64,000 bases of DNA from Perognathus longimembris pacificus (lineage: Eukaryota; Chordata; Mammalia; Rodentia; Heteromyidae), in NCBI RefSeq assembly GCF_023159225.1, contig NC_063163.1:105865885-105929884 (forward strand), given 5' to 3'. A model generated the notes under the pieces. The model searched no databases, had not been told where the DNA came from, and saw only the letters and a program-made list of their open reading frames with translations. Of the stretch, positions 22,315 to 34,247 are shown piece by piece (position 1 is the stretch's first letter; every line of letters begins with the position of its first letter). Made by a program: the position numbers and the translations under genes.

Positions 22315-22480
22315 TATAATCAATGGTTTAATATATATAATGCAATATATAATAAATAATTATTTTTACATATAATATACTTATATATATGAATAACTTA
22401 TTATTCTTTGATTATTCATATAGTATATATGATTATTTATTTATATATTATTTACCTATCTCTCTCTATAAAACAATAGC
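22315..22480. repeat. AT-rich low-complexity tract
   Basis: ATATA/TATTTA units dominate, with few G or C. Confidence 0.75.
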
Positions 22481-22611
22481 TCAATGAAATCCACTTAAAC
22501 CTAAAAAAGAGGAAAAGGAGGAGTAGGGCTAGGAAAGAATAATATAGACAAGGTCAGTAAGATCAAAATACCTTATATGAATATATGCAAATACATAGTG
22601 AAACTTAGTTC

Positions 22612-22893
22612 TGGGGACTGATCTCAAGGCTTCACAATTCCTAGGCAAACCTCCAGTCCTTTTCACGCTGTTTATTTTTGAGGTAGGGTCCTTTTCCTTG
22701 GTCTGCTTGCACCTTCATACTCCTATTTTCCACTTCCCTCATATGTAGCATAACTGGCTTGTACCACTATAGCCAACTTTTACTACTGAGATGAGATCTC
22801 ATTAATATTTTGCATGAGCTGGCCTCATGAGATTCTCCTAATCTCTGCCTCCCAAGTAGCTAGGATTGTAGGTACAAATCATCAGCTTCCAGT
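22612..22893 (-). mobile_element. older ID/B1 composite plus second B1, antisense
   Basis: Two reversed B1-like units follow one another. The first is TTTGAGGTAGGGTCCTTTTC with AACTGGCTTGTACCACTATA. The second is TGAGATGAGATCTCATTAAT with AGCTAGGATTGTAGGTACAA. An ID-like piece precedes them. Confidence 0.65.
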
Positions 22894-23439
22894 ATGCACA
22901 ATGAATGTATGCTAATAAAAGTGTTTTAAAAAGGAATTGATATACCTCATACAACAAAAGATTTAAAGATCAAAGGAACATCAAGCCCTAACCCGAAGTA
23001 TCAATCTTTGAGCATGGCATTTCTTATAGAGCAATCACACATCCTTAAGAAATGGTGGGTTTATAAAATGTTTCTCTGATTATTTTTTAAAATGTGTGTC
23101 TATTTGAAAACCAAAAACATAAATATCTTGAGCATTGTCATAGTGTTTCACATTGCAGTCCCCAATTCATCATTTTGTTGAAAAGATCCATTTGCTTGCT
23201 GTTCTTGTTAAATAATTAAGTGCTTCACCTCTGGAGAGAATTTTCATCATATTATAAGTTCTGCTATGATACTTCTATTGTCTCATCAACTTCACATGAG
23301 CAGGAGTGTGTTTATTCTGTTTCACTGCTAAAATCTCTGTGATTCTTAGCTGATAATAAATGGGAGGTGAGGGGGTGAAGAGTGGTTTTCGTTTTCAGAA
23401 TTGAGCCTTAGTACTTTATTCTTTGAATAAATTGTAAAA
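22894..23439. other. unassigned sequence
   Basis: AT-rich and without a recognised element. Confidence 0.45.
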
Positions 23440-23835
23440 TACACTTGTCAGATTTCATGTTTTAAAGTCTTGTAGAAATTGTATTTATTCTATGAATTAG
23501 TTTGGTGGAATTGATATTTTTATTGTATTGATTCTACTTACTGAGACATAGCACTGATTATTTAGGATGTCTTTAATGTATTTTGCTAAGACATAACTTT
23601 TTATATCAAATGAACCTCAAATACTTATTTGTAAGTTCATTGCATTTTTATTAGATTGAATCTCAGGCTCCTTCCAATTTTACTGCCTTTTATAAATTTT
23701 TCTCCTTATATAAGATGATATATGGCTGTGAATTCCAGCATTATATTGAATAAGAGTGGCAAGAGTGGACATCCTTATCTTATTCCTGATTTAATAGGCA
23801 ATATAGTTTCTGTTTTTCTTCACATGGGGGTATGA
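23440..23835 (-). mobile_element. old L1 ORF2 (RT) fragment, antisense
   Basis: Reversed RT-region landmarks are visible, such as AATTCCAGCATTATATTGAA and GAGTGGACATCCTTATCTTA. Many indels; no open frame. Confidence 0.75.
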
Positions 23836-24164
23836 AATATCTTGTCCCAGAAATAATTTTATCCATTTCAAGGCAACTTCAGAAGGGGTGCACATTATGT
23901 AATTCTGGGAGTTTTTATGTCATAGCAATGTAAACATGATTACCAAAAACAAAATTCCCATGCTAAAAGGCACTTAGCCAAAAAAGAAAAAAAATGGTCT
24001 TCTAACAATGTTAGCTATAGATTTGTAATATATATAATTACATATTACATATATTACATATATATTACATATATGTTACCTTCTGATGTTGAGTACATTC
24101 CTTTTGTTCCTCATATCTTCAGGAATTTTAATGTAATTAAAGCAAAAAAATCTAAAAGGGATTC

Positions 24165-24600
24165 AAAAAGGGAAATAAGAAGTTAAATTGTCTATATTTG
24201 CCACTGATGTGATCCCATACTTAAGAGATCCTAAAGATTCCAGAAAAAGAACCCTCCTAGGTCTGATCTAGATATAGGACATAGAAGCCAAATATGGAAT
24301 TCACATACAAAAATCAGTAGCTTTTCTATATACCAACAATGACTGAGAAAGGAATCAGGAAAACATTCACAATAGCATCAAAAACATAAAATATCTACAA
24401 ATTAACTAAGGAAGTGAAATACTTACACAATGCAAACTATAAAGCACTGAAGAAATAAATTGAAGACACCAGATCATGTAAACACACTTCAGGATCATGG
24501 GTCAGTAGATATAATATCATCAAAATGGCTATTCCTTCAAAAACAATCTACATGTTCTATGCAATTAGCCATCAAAATTCCAATGGCAATCTTCACAGAG
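24165..24600 (+). mobile_element. old L1 ORF2 (RT) fragment
   Basis: The plus strand follows the RT-distal region: CCTAAAGATTCCAGAAAAAG, TTCTATATACCAACAATGAC, and CAATTAGCCATCAAAATTCC. Its L1 interval overlaps that of the antisense fragment at 23440, so the two are probably separate insertions. Confidence 0.75.
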
Positions 24601-24639
24601 GGTTAAGTATGGTGCATGATTATAATTCCTCAGTTTTGA

Positions 24640-25070
24640 TGTATACTTGATAACAAAGTATCTTTTCCAGTCATGAGTACAGCCTTCCATGAGAAGTTTC
24701 CTTTCTTTCTCATATATTCTATACCTGTCTAAACATTTTTTTCATCTGTTTGGTTTCCATATTCCTGGAAGATGTGTGTAAAAACCTCTAGTATGATGGT
24801 TAATTTATCCCTTTCTCCTGGCAATTCTGTGAAATATTGCTTTGAAATTACAGAATTGTGCCATTGAACTATACAAGCTCAGGATCTACTTTTTGAATTT
24901 CAGCTTTAATCAATATGAAATAACTTTTATCTGAAGGAATGCTTTTGGGGACACATGCTCTTTTGCTTGATATTAATATAGCAAGGATGTCTTTCTTATT
25001 AATATTTTTAAGTGTATCTTCTTGCTGAGTTGTTCTGTTCAACATAACTTATGTTTGTCTGAGTGATTTT
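24640..25070 (-). mobile_element. old L1 5'-region fragment, antisense
   Basis: The reversed pattern TATCCCTTTCTCCTGGCAAT, then CTTGATATTAATATAGCAAG, resembles the ORF2-upstream region of old L1. Confidence 0.55.
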
Positions 25071-25107
25071 CCATTATCTATCCAGATTTTGAAAAATCTG
25101 GTTTGAA

Positions 25108-25560
25108 AAAGAATACCTTTAGCTGGGTGTTGGTCACTTATGCCTGCAATCCTTGCTACTCAGGAGACTGAAATCTGAGGATTGCAGTTTGAAGCCAGCC
25201 CTGTCAGGAAAATCCATGAGACTTTTTATTTTTTTTAATTTATCTTATTGTCAAAGTAATGCACAGAGGGGTTACAATTACATATGTAAGACAGTGAGCA
25301 CATTTCTTATCAAACTTTTTACCTTCTCCTTTATTTTTCTCTTACCTTCCCCCCTCCCCGGTTCTCCCACCTTCCCCTGAGATGTACTGGTGGTTTACAA
25401 CATATTGTCCTGTAAGTATTGCTGTTGCATTGGATCACCTTTTACCTTTCCACCAGAAAACCAGAAGTAGAGCTGTGGTAGAGCACTAGCCTTGAACACA
25501 AAAGCTCAAGGACATAGCCCAGACCCTGAGTTCAAGCCTCAAGACCTACAAAAAAATGCC
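25108..25560 (+). mobile_element. dimeric SINE split by an L1 3' end
   Basis: The B1-like half (25108-25226) and ID-like half (25451-25552) are both present and complete. The linker between them is replaced by about 220 bp of antisense L1 3'UTR. Confidence 0.85.
25227..25450 (-). mobile_element. L1 3'UTR insertion in a SINE
   Basis: Poly-T, then CAGAGGGGTTACAATTACAT and a C-rich tract (CCCCCCTCCCC near 25350). This is the reversed L1 3'UTR, about 220 bp long and 5'-truncated. The same 3'UTR type is at 52042-52500. The TSD is not cleanly resolved; CTTTTTA and CCTTTTAC are candidates. Confidence 0.8.
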
Positions 25561-25949
25561 TTTTAGATAAATGGTTAGTAATACACTTACTGATCTACCT
25601 CATCCCTTCTATTAATACTTATTTTTCAATTTAAAAAAAACCCTCTTCCATCACCAGGATGTAAAGAATTATTGTTTTGTTTTAGTTTTCTTATTTGGTT
25701 TAGAAATCTCACATTTGGCTCTTGTTTTTTTAGTACTTATCCTACAAAATTTAACATTTTGATTTAGTCAAGTATATGCTCATCTGTAGCCTTAATACAC
25801 TAGATATCTATCTGACCCATACAACTGTCATATAATTAGCATCATTTTGTATATGCTCACTATTTTTCTCATTGTTTTTGCATCCATACCTTCCTTTTAT
25901 AATCTTATGTCTCCTTTCTAAAACAATACTTCACATTCCCGAATAGAAT
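25561..25949. other. unassigned sequence
   Basis: AT-rich, nothing recognised. Confidence 0.4.
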
Positions 25950-26880
25950 CTGTTCTTGGAAATGATTTTCTTTTTATCTGAAAATATCTTTGTTGTCCTC
26001 TCAGTACTTTAAGAATATCTTCTTCTTTGGTGCTGCTGTTGACATCCAGGCATCAATACTATTCTTAAATCATTGAAGGAACTCAGTCTTGCCTTGGAAA
26101 CACATTTCAGGCCTGTAGGATATGTTTGGGGAATAAAAGAGCACTGATAATGAATTTCTGTATAATTAACTTATCTTATTTGTGCATTTCATTTCATCTT
26201 AACCTTGTTTTGATAATTTTATGTTAAGAATTTTATGCTTGCCAAACACACGCAAAGCCTCATTTTTGATCTTCAATACTACAATTTGTGTGTAACTCAT
26301 TAATATTCTTAAATCTGAGCCTTTCTATGTTTCATTAATTATTCATTTCCTCCTCAGATACTGACTCACTCCAAATCTCACAGTGGCTTCTGAAGACATC
26401 GGTACATCTCCTCTGTAGCTCTTCCTTTAAAATTATTTGTGTTGTATATTAAATTATTTCTTTGGCTCCATATACCAGTACTAATTCCCTAATCTGCTAT
26501 TTTGCCAGGTCAGTAAATTTTTATTTCAGTGACAATCCTTTTCCCCTCTACTTATTACGTTTGGTTCTTTATTAAGGAGATTGGCATATTTTAATTGTCC
26601 ATTGTTCTTTGAGGTATTTTAATAGCCTTTTTTATTATGTTTAACATATGTACTGTATTTTATAGCTATTTTAAGATATCTACAGTGTTTTCATATTTGA
26701 TTTTTATGAGCTGCTCCTTCCAATGATTCTTTCTCGTTATGGTTTGTTTCCTTTCATATTTTATAATTCTTCATTGCTAGCTTCTTCGTATGTCATTCAG
26801 TTGAAATTTTAAATACTATATTTAAAGCACAGTATCTCTGGACAGAATTTACACATTTATTTCTGCCACAAACGGGGAAA
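25950..26880 (-). mobile_element. very old L1M-type relic, antisense
   Basis: Scattered blocks such as TTGAAATTTTAAATACTATA, CAGTATCTCTGGACAGAATT and TATTTCAGTGACAATCC match the order of an ancient mammalian L1 3' region in reverse. Heavily diverged. Confidence 0.5.
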
Positions 26881-26999
26881 TTCCCAATGAAAAGCCATTT
26901 GTTTTGGAATGTTGCTAGTTTCAAATATTTTTCTGGGCATCTATTGTATTGTATCAGCAAATCAAACTACTTTCATTCATTTGAGGACTTCTTAATGTT

Positions 27000-27200
27000 G
27001 TTTTACTGGATTTGAACTCAGGCTCTTGTGCTTATGAGGCAGGTATTGAGCCACACCTCTAACCCATTTCTGTAGTCTCTAACCCATTTGAGGTAGTCTT
27101 CCTTCCTGCCATGCTGTGTGCCCAGATTATGACCTGCCTATTTTAAGCCACACAGCATAGGTGAGATAACAGGCAAGTGTCACCATATCCAGAGTCTTTT
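27000..27200 (-). mobile_element. old ID/B1 composite SINE, antisense
   Basis: GGATTTGAACTCAGGCTCTT and GAGATAACAGGCAAGTGTCA mark the two ends. A short tandem duplication of TCTAACCCATTT lies inside. Confidence 0.6.
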
Positions 27201-27354
27201 GAACCTTTCTACCCGGCTTGTCTGAAAAGTGCACAGCTGTTTCCCAATTTCAGCCTCCCACAAAGCATAGGTGCAGGTGCTGTGCACCCCGTTAAAAGCA
27301 GAGAAGAGGTTCTGTGAACTTTTATGTTCAACCACAAGCCTCCCTTTCACCACA

Positions 27355-27395
27355 GAAGCTAGGATTACAGGTGGAAGTCATGATACTTGGCTGAT
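27355..27395 (-). mobile_element. B1 5'-end scrap, antisense
   Basis: GCTAGGATTACAGGTGGAAG is the reversed first box of a B1-like unit. Little else remains. Confidence 0.5.
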
Positions 27396-27439
27396 TCTCC
27401 CATTATGGCTGATTAGTAAACATGCCTTACTTGTTTATT

Positions 27440-27664
27440 GTTGCCTGTTCTGGGGATGGAATCTAGGCTCTGTCTCCACGTGTTTTTGTCCAAGGCTAAT
27501 GCTTTACTATCTCAGCCATAACTCCATCACTCTCTTCTGATGGCTAATTGGATGGGTAAGATTCTCAGGGACTTTCCTGCCTACGCTAGTTTTGAACTAT
27601 AATCCTTAGATCTTATCCTCCTGAGTAGTTTGGATTAGAGGCAGGAGTCACCAGCATCTGGCTT
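27440..27664 (-). mobile_element. dimeric B1/7SL-ID SINE, antisense
   Basis: The reversed ID half, the GATGGCTAATTGGATGG linker, and the reversed B1 half (TTAGATCTTATCCTCCTGAG) are in order. Confidence 0.85.
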
Positions 27665-27751
27665 GAGTTATATTGTAGTAACATATAGATACTGGGGAAA
27701 TATGACTGTATGAATGTAGATTTTTCCGTATTAAAAACAAATTACTTTTAA

Positions 27752-27753
<2 letters not shown>

Positions 27754-27797
<44 letters not shown>
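27754..27797. repeat. (GT)n microsatellite
   Basis: A GT run at the tail side of the adjacent antisense SINE. Confidence 0.97.
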
Positions 27798-27800
<3 letters not shown>

Positions 27801-28000
27801 CGCCAGGCCTGGGGATTGAACTCAGGGCTTACGTGCTATCCCTTAGCATTTTTGCTCAAGGCTAGCCCTCTACCACAAGGCATAGTTCCACTTTTGGCTT
27901 TTTACTGGCTAAGTGGAGTTTAGAGTCTATCAGCAGTTCTCAGATCTCAGCCTTCTGAGTAGTGAAGTTTTAGAGGTGTAAGCCACTGGAGCCCAGCTCA
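27798..28000 (-). mobile_element. dimeric B1/7SL-ID SINE, antisense
   Basis: GCCTGGGGATTGAACTCAGG, TTGCTCAAGGCTAGCCCTCT and AGATCTCAGCCTTCTGAGTA appear in order. The (GT)n next to it sits where the tail would be. Confidence 0.85.
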
Positions 28001-28165
28001 AAAGAGGACATTTTTATGTTTTTCTGACACTTGATAAAATAAAATAACAGGAGATCTAGTGGTCAATCTTTGTTTAAATTTCCTCTAATATTTTCCAAGC
28101 ACTAAGTAGTTACTCTAGCACTAGACTTGTTTTATGTGTATTTATCCTTAAGTAGCTGTACAAAG

Positions 28166-28645
28166 TGAAGGGGGGAATGAAGAGTTAAAGTAAGCCCCAT
28201 TTTCAGGCAGCCCCCTTTTTGATGTCTGTTTAGACTATGAGCAAACCCAGGACAAGCTTATTAGGGCCCAGCCCACCAAGAACTCTAACCGCCTGGGAAT
28301 GCTTAACTCTAACAGCCCCCAGAATGCCTCCAGCCCTGTGCCTCGAGCCCTGAGCCAATCAGATTTGTACCCGTGTCCTAATCTTGCTTGCTTGAACACT
28401 GGATGGCTGTAACTTTGTTTTTTGTCTTGCTTGAACACCTGATGGCTTTAACTTTGTTTCTTTTTTGCCTTTATAAGCCCTGTGCAATCACAGCTCGGGG
28501 CTTCCTCCTAACCTTCGCTGTGTCGGTGGGTAGGACAAGGCCCGAGTTGCAGCTTGCCTGAATAAAGTCTTGCCTTGCTTTTGCATTTCGGAACATCTGA
28601 GTCTCGGTGGCATTCTTGGTGGTCTTCTTGCGACTTGGCATAACA
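28166..28645 (+). mobile_element. solo LTR, class I (gammaretrovirus-like) ERV
   Basis: A 480-bp LTR that starts TG and ends CA, with CAAAG at 28161-28165 and 28646-28650 as TSD. It has a CCAAT box in GAGCCAATCAG (about 28353), a TATA-like TTTATAAG (about 28470) and AATAAA (28561-28566). There is no internal retroviral sequence, so it is a solo LTR formed by LTR-LTR recombination. A near-duplicate GCTTGAACACYKGATGGCT pair in U3 (about 28390 and 28430) is an internal repeat. It breaks an older L1-type tail at a place where the two halves rejoin without loss. Confidence 0.85.
28470..28566 (+). promoter_or_regulatory. LTR core promoter and poly(A) signal
   Basis: TTTATAAG followed by a GC-richer segment and AATAAA about 90 bp later is the expected order of U3 TATA, R and polyadenylation signal. 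It fixes the LTR orientation as plus. Activity is not known. Confidence 0.6.
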
Positions 28646-28700
28646 CAAAGATGTTTCAGTTGAACATGTCAGTGCATGGGTACAATGCATGTTGATCAAT

Positions 28701-29517
28701 GTCACTCTGAATAATTTTAAAATAACTGAATTTTTTCTTGACTCTTCTTTTATTATTAGGGCTAATAACCAGCCCATAAAAGCCTGGTCTATATTGCCTG
28801 CATGTTGCCTGAAATTCCTCCCAGATGTGGGGGACACAGAGGTCAGAGGAATATATACAGCTAAGATATCTAAATACCATGGAACACAGAACCCAATTCA
28901 AGAGGACAAACCCAGCAGCTGAAATCCAGAGGCTGAAAACGGCTGTCAGGAGGGCAAAAATATAGAGTGTGCTTCAGTTTGAAAGTTAGTTGGCCTAGCA
29001 GGTCAAATTCTGTTTTAAGAGTTTGCAGGTGTCTGTCAAACTTTGCTGGGTATGAGGAAGGTCCAATGAGATCCAAAAGGTCATAAGGAAGGCCTGACCC
29101 ACATGACCTCCAAGGTTTAGAACAACCCATGGCTTTACATTTTCGTTTTAAGATTTCATGAGCAAGACATCAAAAATGCCTTTTCAAATTGAACAGTTGT
29201 ACAATATCAACTATATGAGCAAAGGTTGGGGATTCTCTTTTTTGTGACAATTCATCATTTTCTTGGTAGAATATCTCAGAAGTGAATACAATGTTCCAGT
29301 CATGCACTGAAGATAATGTTAGAGCTTCTACTTTCATTCATTATGGCAACCTTTGGAAATAATTTCTATTTTGTATCAGTTTTCCAACGCTTACAGTTTG
29401 CTACTCCACAGTAAACATGCTCTTTCATTTATTCATTTTTTTGTTCAGCAATGTGAAATGTCTTCTAACTCTTCTAGTCATGGGGACAAAATAACATAAG
29501 CTTTGTTCTCACTGAGG
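28701..29517. other. unassigned sequence
   Basis: No family recognised. The stretch 28700-29150 has fairly long antisense frames without known motifs, so I do not call a gene. Confidence 0.45.
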
Positions 29518-30245
29518 TGCTGGAAGGGATGTGGCCAAAGGCAACCCTACATTGTTGATGGGAATGCAAACTTGTTCAAGCACTCTGGAAAGCAATATGG
29601 AGGTTCCTCCGAAGGCTAAATATAGAGCTCCCCTATGACCCAGCAGCTCCACTTTTGGGCATCTACGTAAAAGATTACAAGCAAGACCACACTAAAGCCA
29701 CCAGTACAATAATGTTCATTGTAGCACAATTTGTCATTGCTAAAATATGGAACCAATCCAGATGCCCCTCAGTAGATGAGTGGATCAGGAAAATGTGGTA
29801 CATATACACAATGGAATTCTATGCCTCTATCAGAAAGAACGGCATTGCCCCATTCGCAAGGAAATGGAAGGACTTGGAAAAAATTATACTAAGTGAAGTG
29901 AGCCAGATCCAAAGAAACATGGACTCTATGATTTCCGTCATAGGGAATAATTAATACATGTTTAGGCTAGTCATAGCAGAAGATCACAATAGCCCAATAG
30001 CTATGCTTTTGTGAACACATAAGATGATGCTAAGTGAAATGAACTCCACATTATGGAAATGAGTGTTATATCACTGTTGTACAATGCTATTAAATGCATT
30101 CAGCTCCTGGATAAGATTTACATTTTTAAAAGGCACTCTAGCTTCTGTATTGAAAATAAACTACAAGAAGAAGAAAAAGTGGAAAGGTCTTATAGAATGT
30201 ATCCAATGGTAGCTTGTACCAAGATTAATAAATAAATAAACAAAC
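29518..30245 (+). mobile_element. L1 3' end, 5'-truncated
   Basis: ORF2 C-terminus from GGGATGTGGCCAAAGGCAAC, then the 3'UTR to about 30085. After TCACTGTTGTACAATGC the 3'UTR departs from the other copies and ends in an AATAAATAAATAAACAAA-type tail. Internal loss within the 3'UTR is likely. Confidence 0.82.
29655..29954 (+). pseudogene. L1 ORF2 C-terminal fragment
   Basis: The 99-codon open end of ORF2 (ending SVIGNN) contains the [20 protein letters not shown] block typical of the ORF2 C-terminus. It has no RT or endonuclease and is a 5'-truncated remnant. Confidence 0.8.
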
Positions 30246-30979
30246 AGAATAAGTTTTTGAACTTTGTGTATATGTTTTTTCATAAAGTTGCACAGTCAGA
30301 AATATTTAGAATTCCCATTACAAATGATTCTTAGAACAGGAATATGATTGTAGTGCAGATTAGAGCTATTTCCTGATATTTTATGGAATGTCTTTGTGGA
30401 GCTGTCAACTCAAGATGATAGTCATCTTTTGAATATCTTGTTTTAAATAAATGCATCAAAAATAGAAGGATATGTGGAAAAATACAACCATTGATGCATG
30501 AGGATGATATATTTTCTTCTCAGAGGTGACTTTCATTTTAATTTCAGGTGTAAAATTTATTGGGGTATAATTTCTTCTCCCATAAAGGATACTAGGAAGC
30601 CATTTTAAAGTGAGGATGTCTTTGAGTTTCCATTATAATATGTAATGAATAATGTGAGACTTTTGTTTTTGTGAATAAGTCAATAAAATGTTATTTTTTT
30701 CTTTTAAGAATCCACTGAGAAGATCAAGGATTGTGACTAGTTTAAATCACAGACTTTGATTCCAATCTTTTTTGAAATCCTTTCACACAGTTAGGAGCTA
30801 TAGGAGCTACTTGGTCTTGACCAAGTTATTTAATCTCATTGAGCTTTAAGTACAGGGTCTAATATTAGAACACTATCCCAACAAGAAAAACAGGTGAAGA
30901 GAAAGTATAATAAAGATATTTTATTTTGAAAAAGGAGTCTTTTATTTAAGATGATAGTGTAACTCAGGTACCTAAAATT
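30246..30979. other. unassigned sequence
   Basis: AT-rich, nothing recognised. Confidence 0.4.
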
Positions 30980-31165
30980 CTATCTACTATAGACACTAAG
31001 ATCCCTAGGATCTCTGTCCAATGCCAGGCTATTGACAGAAGTCCATGAGATTCTATGCCAAAACAACTAGCAAAAACCATGCTGCAGAGTGACTCAAGTG
31101 GTAAAGTACCAGTTGAAAAAAGTGAGTCAAGTGAGCACAACGTTCTCAATTCACAAGCCAGTTAG
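30980..31165 (+). mobile_element. diverged dimeric SINE
   Basis: CACTAAGATCCCTAGGATC and the ID-like GCAGAGTGACTCAAGTGG are consistent with an old copy of the dimeric family. Confidence 0.55.
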
Positions 31166-31615
31166 CTACCCAAATAAATAATAAAGATAATGTATCATTT
31201 GAACCTATGAGGGTACTCTGGGAGGGAAAACCCAATTGCCTAAACATCCTGAGCTATGAGAAGGAAACATCAGGTAAAGGCTGATTGTCTCAAGACACCA
31301 TTATCCAGGCATTTCAGTGATAAAATAGGAGAGGGAAATCTTTGGGTTCAATTTTTTTTAAGTTCACCCCATCTCCATCTAAACAGGCCACCACAGGTGT
31401 ACCTGTAGCCTGCTTAGGAGATGGCGGCAGGCAGTATTTTGTTTTGGTAAGCTCAAAGTGGTTATTGTATTTGAAATGTCCAGGTGTGAAAGTGAAGGGT
31501 GGTTCTTTTTTCCCATCATCCCTGTCTTCCTGCCTACTCTAATAAGAGCTATGGCTTCTTGAAAAATGATTTTATCCATTACCTCTTTCCTTGTGTATAG
31601 ACCATTGGCTCTTCA
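31166..31615. other. unassigned sequence
   Basis: No repeat or exon is recognised. Confidence 0.4.
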
Positions 31616-32000
31616 TTGCCATTTAATCAACTGAGCTGTATCCATTTGAATTCATATGTTAAAGTCTAAATTCAAGTGTTGAACTCATAGCCCCAGAAGT
31701 GACTGTGTTTGGAAATATTACTCATAAGAAGATAAAGTTAGGTGAAGTCACAAGGGTAGGACACTGATCAAATAGGAATGAAATCCTTATAAAGGACACC
31801 AGAAGAAAATATGCACAGAGTCCAAGCTATGTGACTACAAAATAAGAAGAAAGCTATCTAGAAAATAAGACAGGCTTCAGCAAAGAGCAACTCTACTGGC
31901 ACTTCATTATTGAACTTCCAAATTCAAGAACTATGAGAAAACAAATTTGCATTATTTAAGCTGCCCAGCTTGTGCTAATTGTTCTGGTGGCCCTGTTACA
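31616..32000 (+). mobile_element. MLT1-type (ERVL-MaLR) LTR
   Basis: Landmarks in order: ATTTGAATTCATATGTTAAA, GTGTTTGGAAATATTACTC, AATCCTTATAAAGGACACC, and AACTATGAGAAAACAAATTT. These follow the MLT1 LTR consensus as remembered. Diverged and non-coding. Confidence 0.75.
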
Positions 32001-33230
32001 AAAATGTACTTTTGACACTAAGAGAGATTTTGGTTGAAAGAAATCTTAACGATGACTTCTCTGAGTGGGTTCTGAGGTTCCTGGAATTGGCTTTCAAATC
32101 TGATTAGGTTGAATGACAACAGTGATTCATTGTACAAAGGTCACTGCTGGTGAGTGTTGTAATGTGGCACATAGAAAGTTAATGATCACAAATGGTACTA
32201 CTGATAAACACTTAGAGAAAGCATAGACCTAAGTAATTGGGTATGACACTTTGAAACATTTCTGGCTGTTGTTCTGAAGGTTTCCAGGCAAAATGACAGA
32301 AAGAGCTGAATAATTCCTATTCCCACTCAAACACTACATAAATAAACTGAAAGCATCTCTGTCTTCCTTGAGAGAGTTCCTTATCTCCTCTAGCTAAGAA
32401 GCTGAGGTAGCTGAAAAACAAACCCAGGATCTCATCTCGTGAGTGGACGATTAAGAAAAAAATTGAATTTCTATCTTCCCTGAGCACTTATAAAAGCCAG
32501 GGTGATGATGATGATTGGAATGGAATTCTAAAAGTTTATTCAGAAAACCTGGTCAAACAAGACAGAGAGCCTTTCCTTTCCAATGAGACTAGTTTGCCAG
32601 GAGAAATACCTTTCCCATTGCCACCAAAACCAACTTGTTCCTCCCCACCTAAAGGAGTTAAGCCTGTATTCCCTAAGGACATTACAGGGGCCTCCCTTTG
32701 AGTCAGATGTCTGGTAGAAAGTTAGCACAATGCTGGTTCTCCTCAGCACCCACCCTTAATACCCTTCTGTTTACAGGCATATGACTAGGCCAAAATACTA
32801 ACAAGCCCTTAACTTGTCGTGTACAGTGGGTGACTCAGGGAAAGAAACTTGCAGAGTTTTCTAATTTATACAAATGAAAATTCAGGGAATAATATGGAGA
32901 GAGATCGTAAGAATAGTGAGATGATGGTCAAAGGAATATGAAGTTGGATTGTTCCTAATTTAATGAATTGCATTCACTAAGTAGAAAAATCAGTGTTCAA
33001 TATTACAACAAATGGAATCAGAAAGAGTCCTAATGAGATGTTTTCTTAGGTAGTTGAAACATGAACCAAGAGTTAAGTAAGTAGAAAACACTAGAACTGC
33101 CTTGCTTTTCTATAAAGAAAGACATTAATGGAAGCCTATGTAGATTGAAATATTAGAATTGATTTGTCATTAAAGGCCTACACACCTAACTTTGGAGGTC
33201 TCAGAAGGCATAGCATTTTTTTTGTTTTAT
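32001..33230. other. unassigned sequence
   Basis: About 1.2 kb without a recognised gene. Some of it could be MaLR internal sequence next to the LTR, but I see no definite match. Confidence 0.4.
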
Positions 33231-33935
33231 TTTGTTTGTTTCTATAAAGGATTGTTTATTGTTATTGTAAGGGTGGATATGCAGGGGGGTTACAGTTACA
33301 TACATCAGGTCACAAGTACATTTTGTTTAAACAGTGTCACCTCTCCCCTTATTTTCTCCCAAGTTTTCCCTCCTAATCCCCCCACACCCTGCCACAAATA
33401 GTATATTTCATGTTCAATACAGTGTCTAATGGGTATCACTGCTGCATTTGTTCACCCTTTTTCCTACCATTTCTGTCTTCCCCTTTCCTTCCCCATAAGA
33501 GTTAAATTTATATACACATACATGACAAAAGGTAGAGAAAGCAAACATAATGACAAAGGAGAAAAAAACAAAATAAAAAACCCTATTTTTTCATTTCTTG
33601 GAGTTCATTTCAATAAGCATCATTTTATATAATCAAATGCACATAGTTACTGAGTCTTTGTCATCCTCTCCTAAGAATATCCTCCTTTGGTCTCACTGTG
33701 TTAATGTCAAGAGTCCTGTATCATTTATCTTGTCCAGTTGTATTTATTTTTGTCTTTTACAATCTAATGTACTTACTTACAGATTTATAGGCACATTATG
33801 GTTAAAACCTATGAGGGAAACTGTGCAACCTATGTTTCTTTGTGTCTGGCTTACTTGGCTTAATACAATTTTCTCCAAGTCTTTCCATGTCCTTACAAAT
33901 GGTATAACATCATTCTTTCTGACATAGCTTTTGTC
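33231..33935 (-). mobile_element. L1 3' end, antisense
   Basis: Poly-T, then GGGGGGTTACAGTTACATAC, a C-rich tract and the ORF2 end (TGTTTCTTTGTGTCTGGCTT, ATTTTCTCCAAGTCTTTCCA). It is cut off in the last ORF2 codons. CATAGC at both ends might be a remnant of the TSD. Confidence 0.8.
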
Positions 33936-34008
33936 CAAACTGTGGGAAGCTGGGATAAATTATTAGAGGATACCAGTATCTTTGAAAGGCTCTGTGATTG
34001 CTCTTTTT

Positions 34009-34247
34009 ATTTTTTTTTCCACTACTGAGGCTTGAACTCAAGGCCTGAGTGTTGTCCCTTCAATTCTATCTCAAGGCTGCTATTCTAATACTAGAGCTAC
34101 AATTCCATATCTAGCTTTTTGCTAGTTAATTGGAGATAAAAGTCTCACAGACTTTCCTGCCTGGGCCTGCCTCAAACTGTGTCCCTCAGATCATAGCCTC
34201 CGGAATAGATTGTATTAAAAGTTGAACCTCTCACTACCCAGATGTAA
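34009..34247 (-). mobile_element. dimeric B1/7SL-ID SINE, antisense
   Basis: GAGGCTTGAACTCAAGGCCT, TAGTTAATTGGAGATAAAAG, TTTCCTGCCTGGGCCTGCCT and the reversed B1 end are in order. Confidence 0.85.

Larger units (their letters stand above)
28140..28700 (-). mobile_element. L1-type 3' tail split by a solo LTR
   Basis: CTTAAGTAGCTGTACAAAG (to 28165) and the continuation ATGTTTCAGTTGAACATGTC (from 28651) together resemble the tail at 50950-51000. An LTR separates them. Confidence 0.6.

Noticed and set aside
23440..24600. single twin-primed L1 at 23.4-24.6 kb
   Set aside because: The antisense and sense parts cover overlapping intervals of ORF2 and are both very old, with no TSD seen, so two independent insertions are simpler.
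28508..28837. minus-strand frame over the LTR end
   Set aside because: It runs antisense through the LTR and into unassigned DNA and shows no retroviral or cellular domain.
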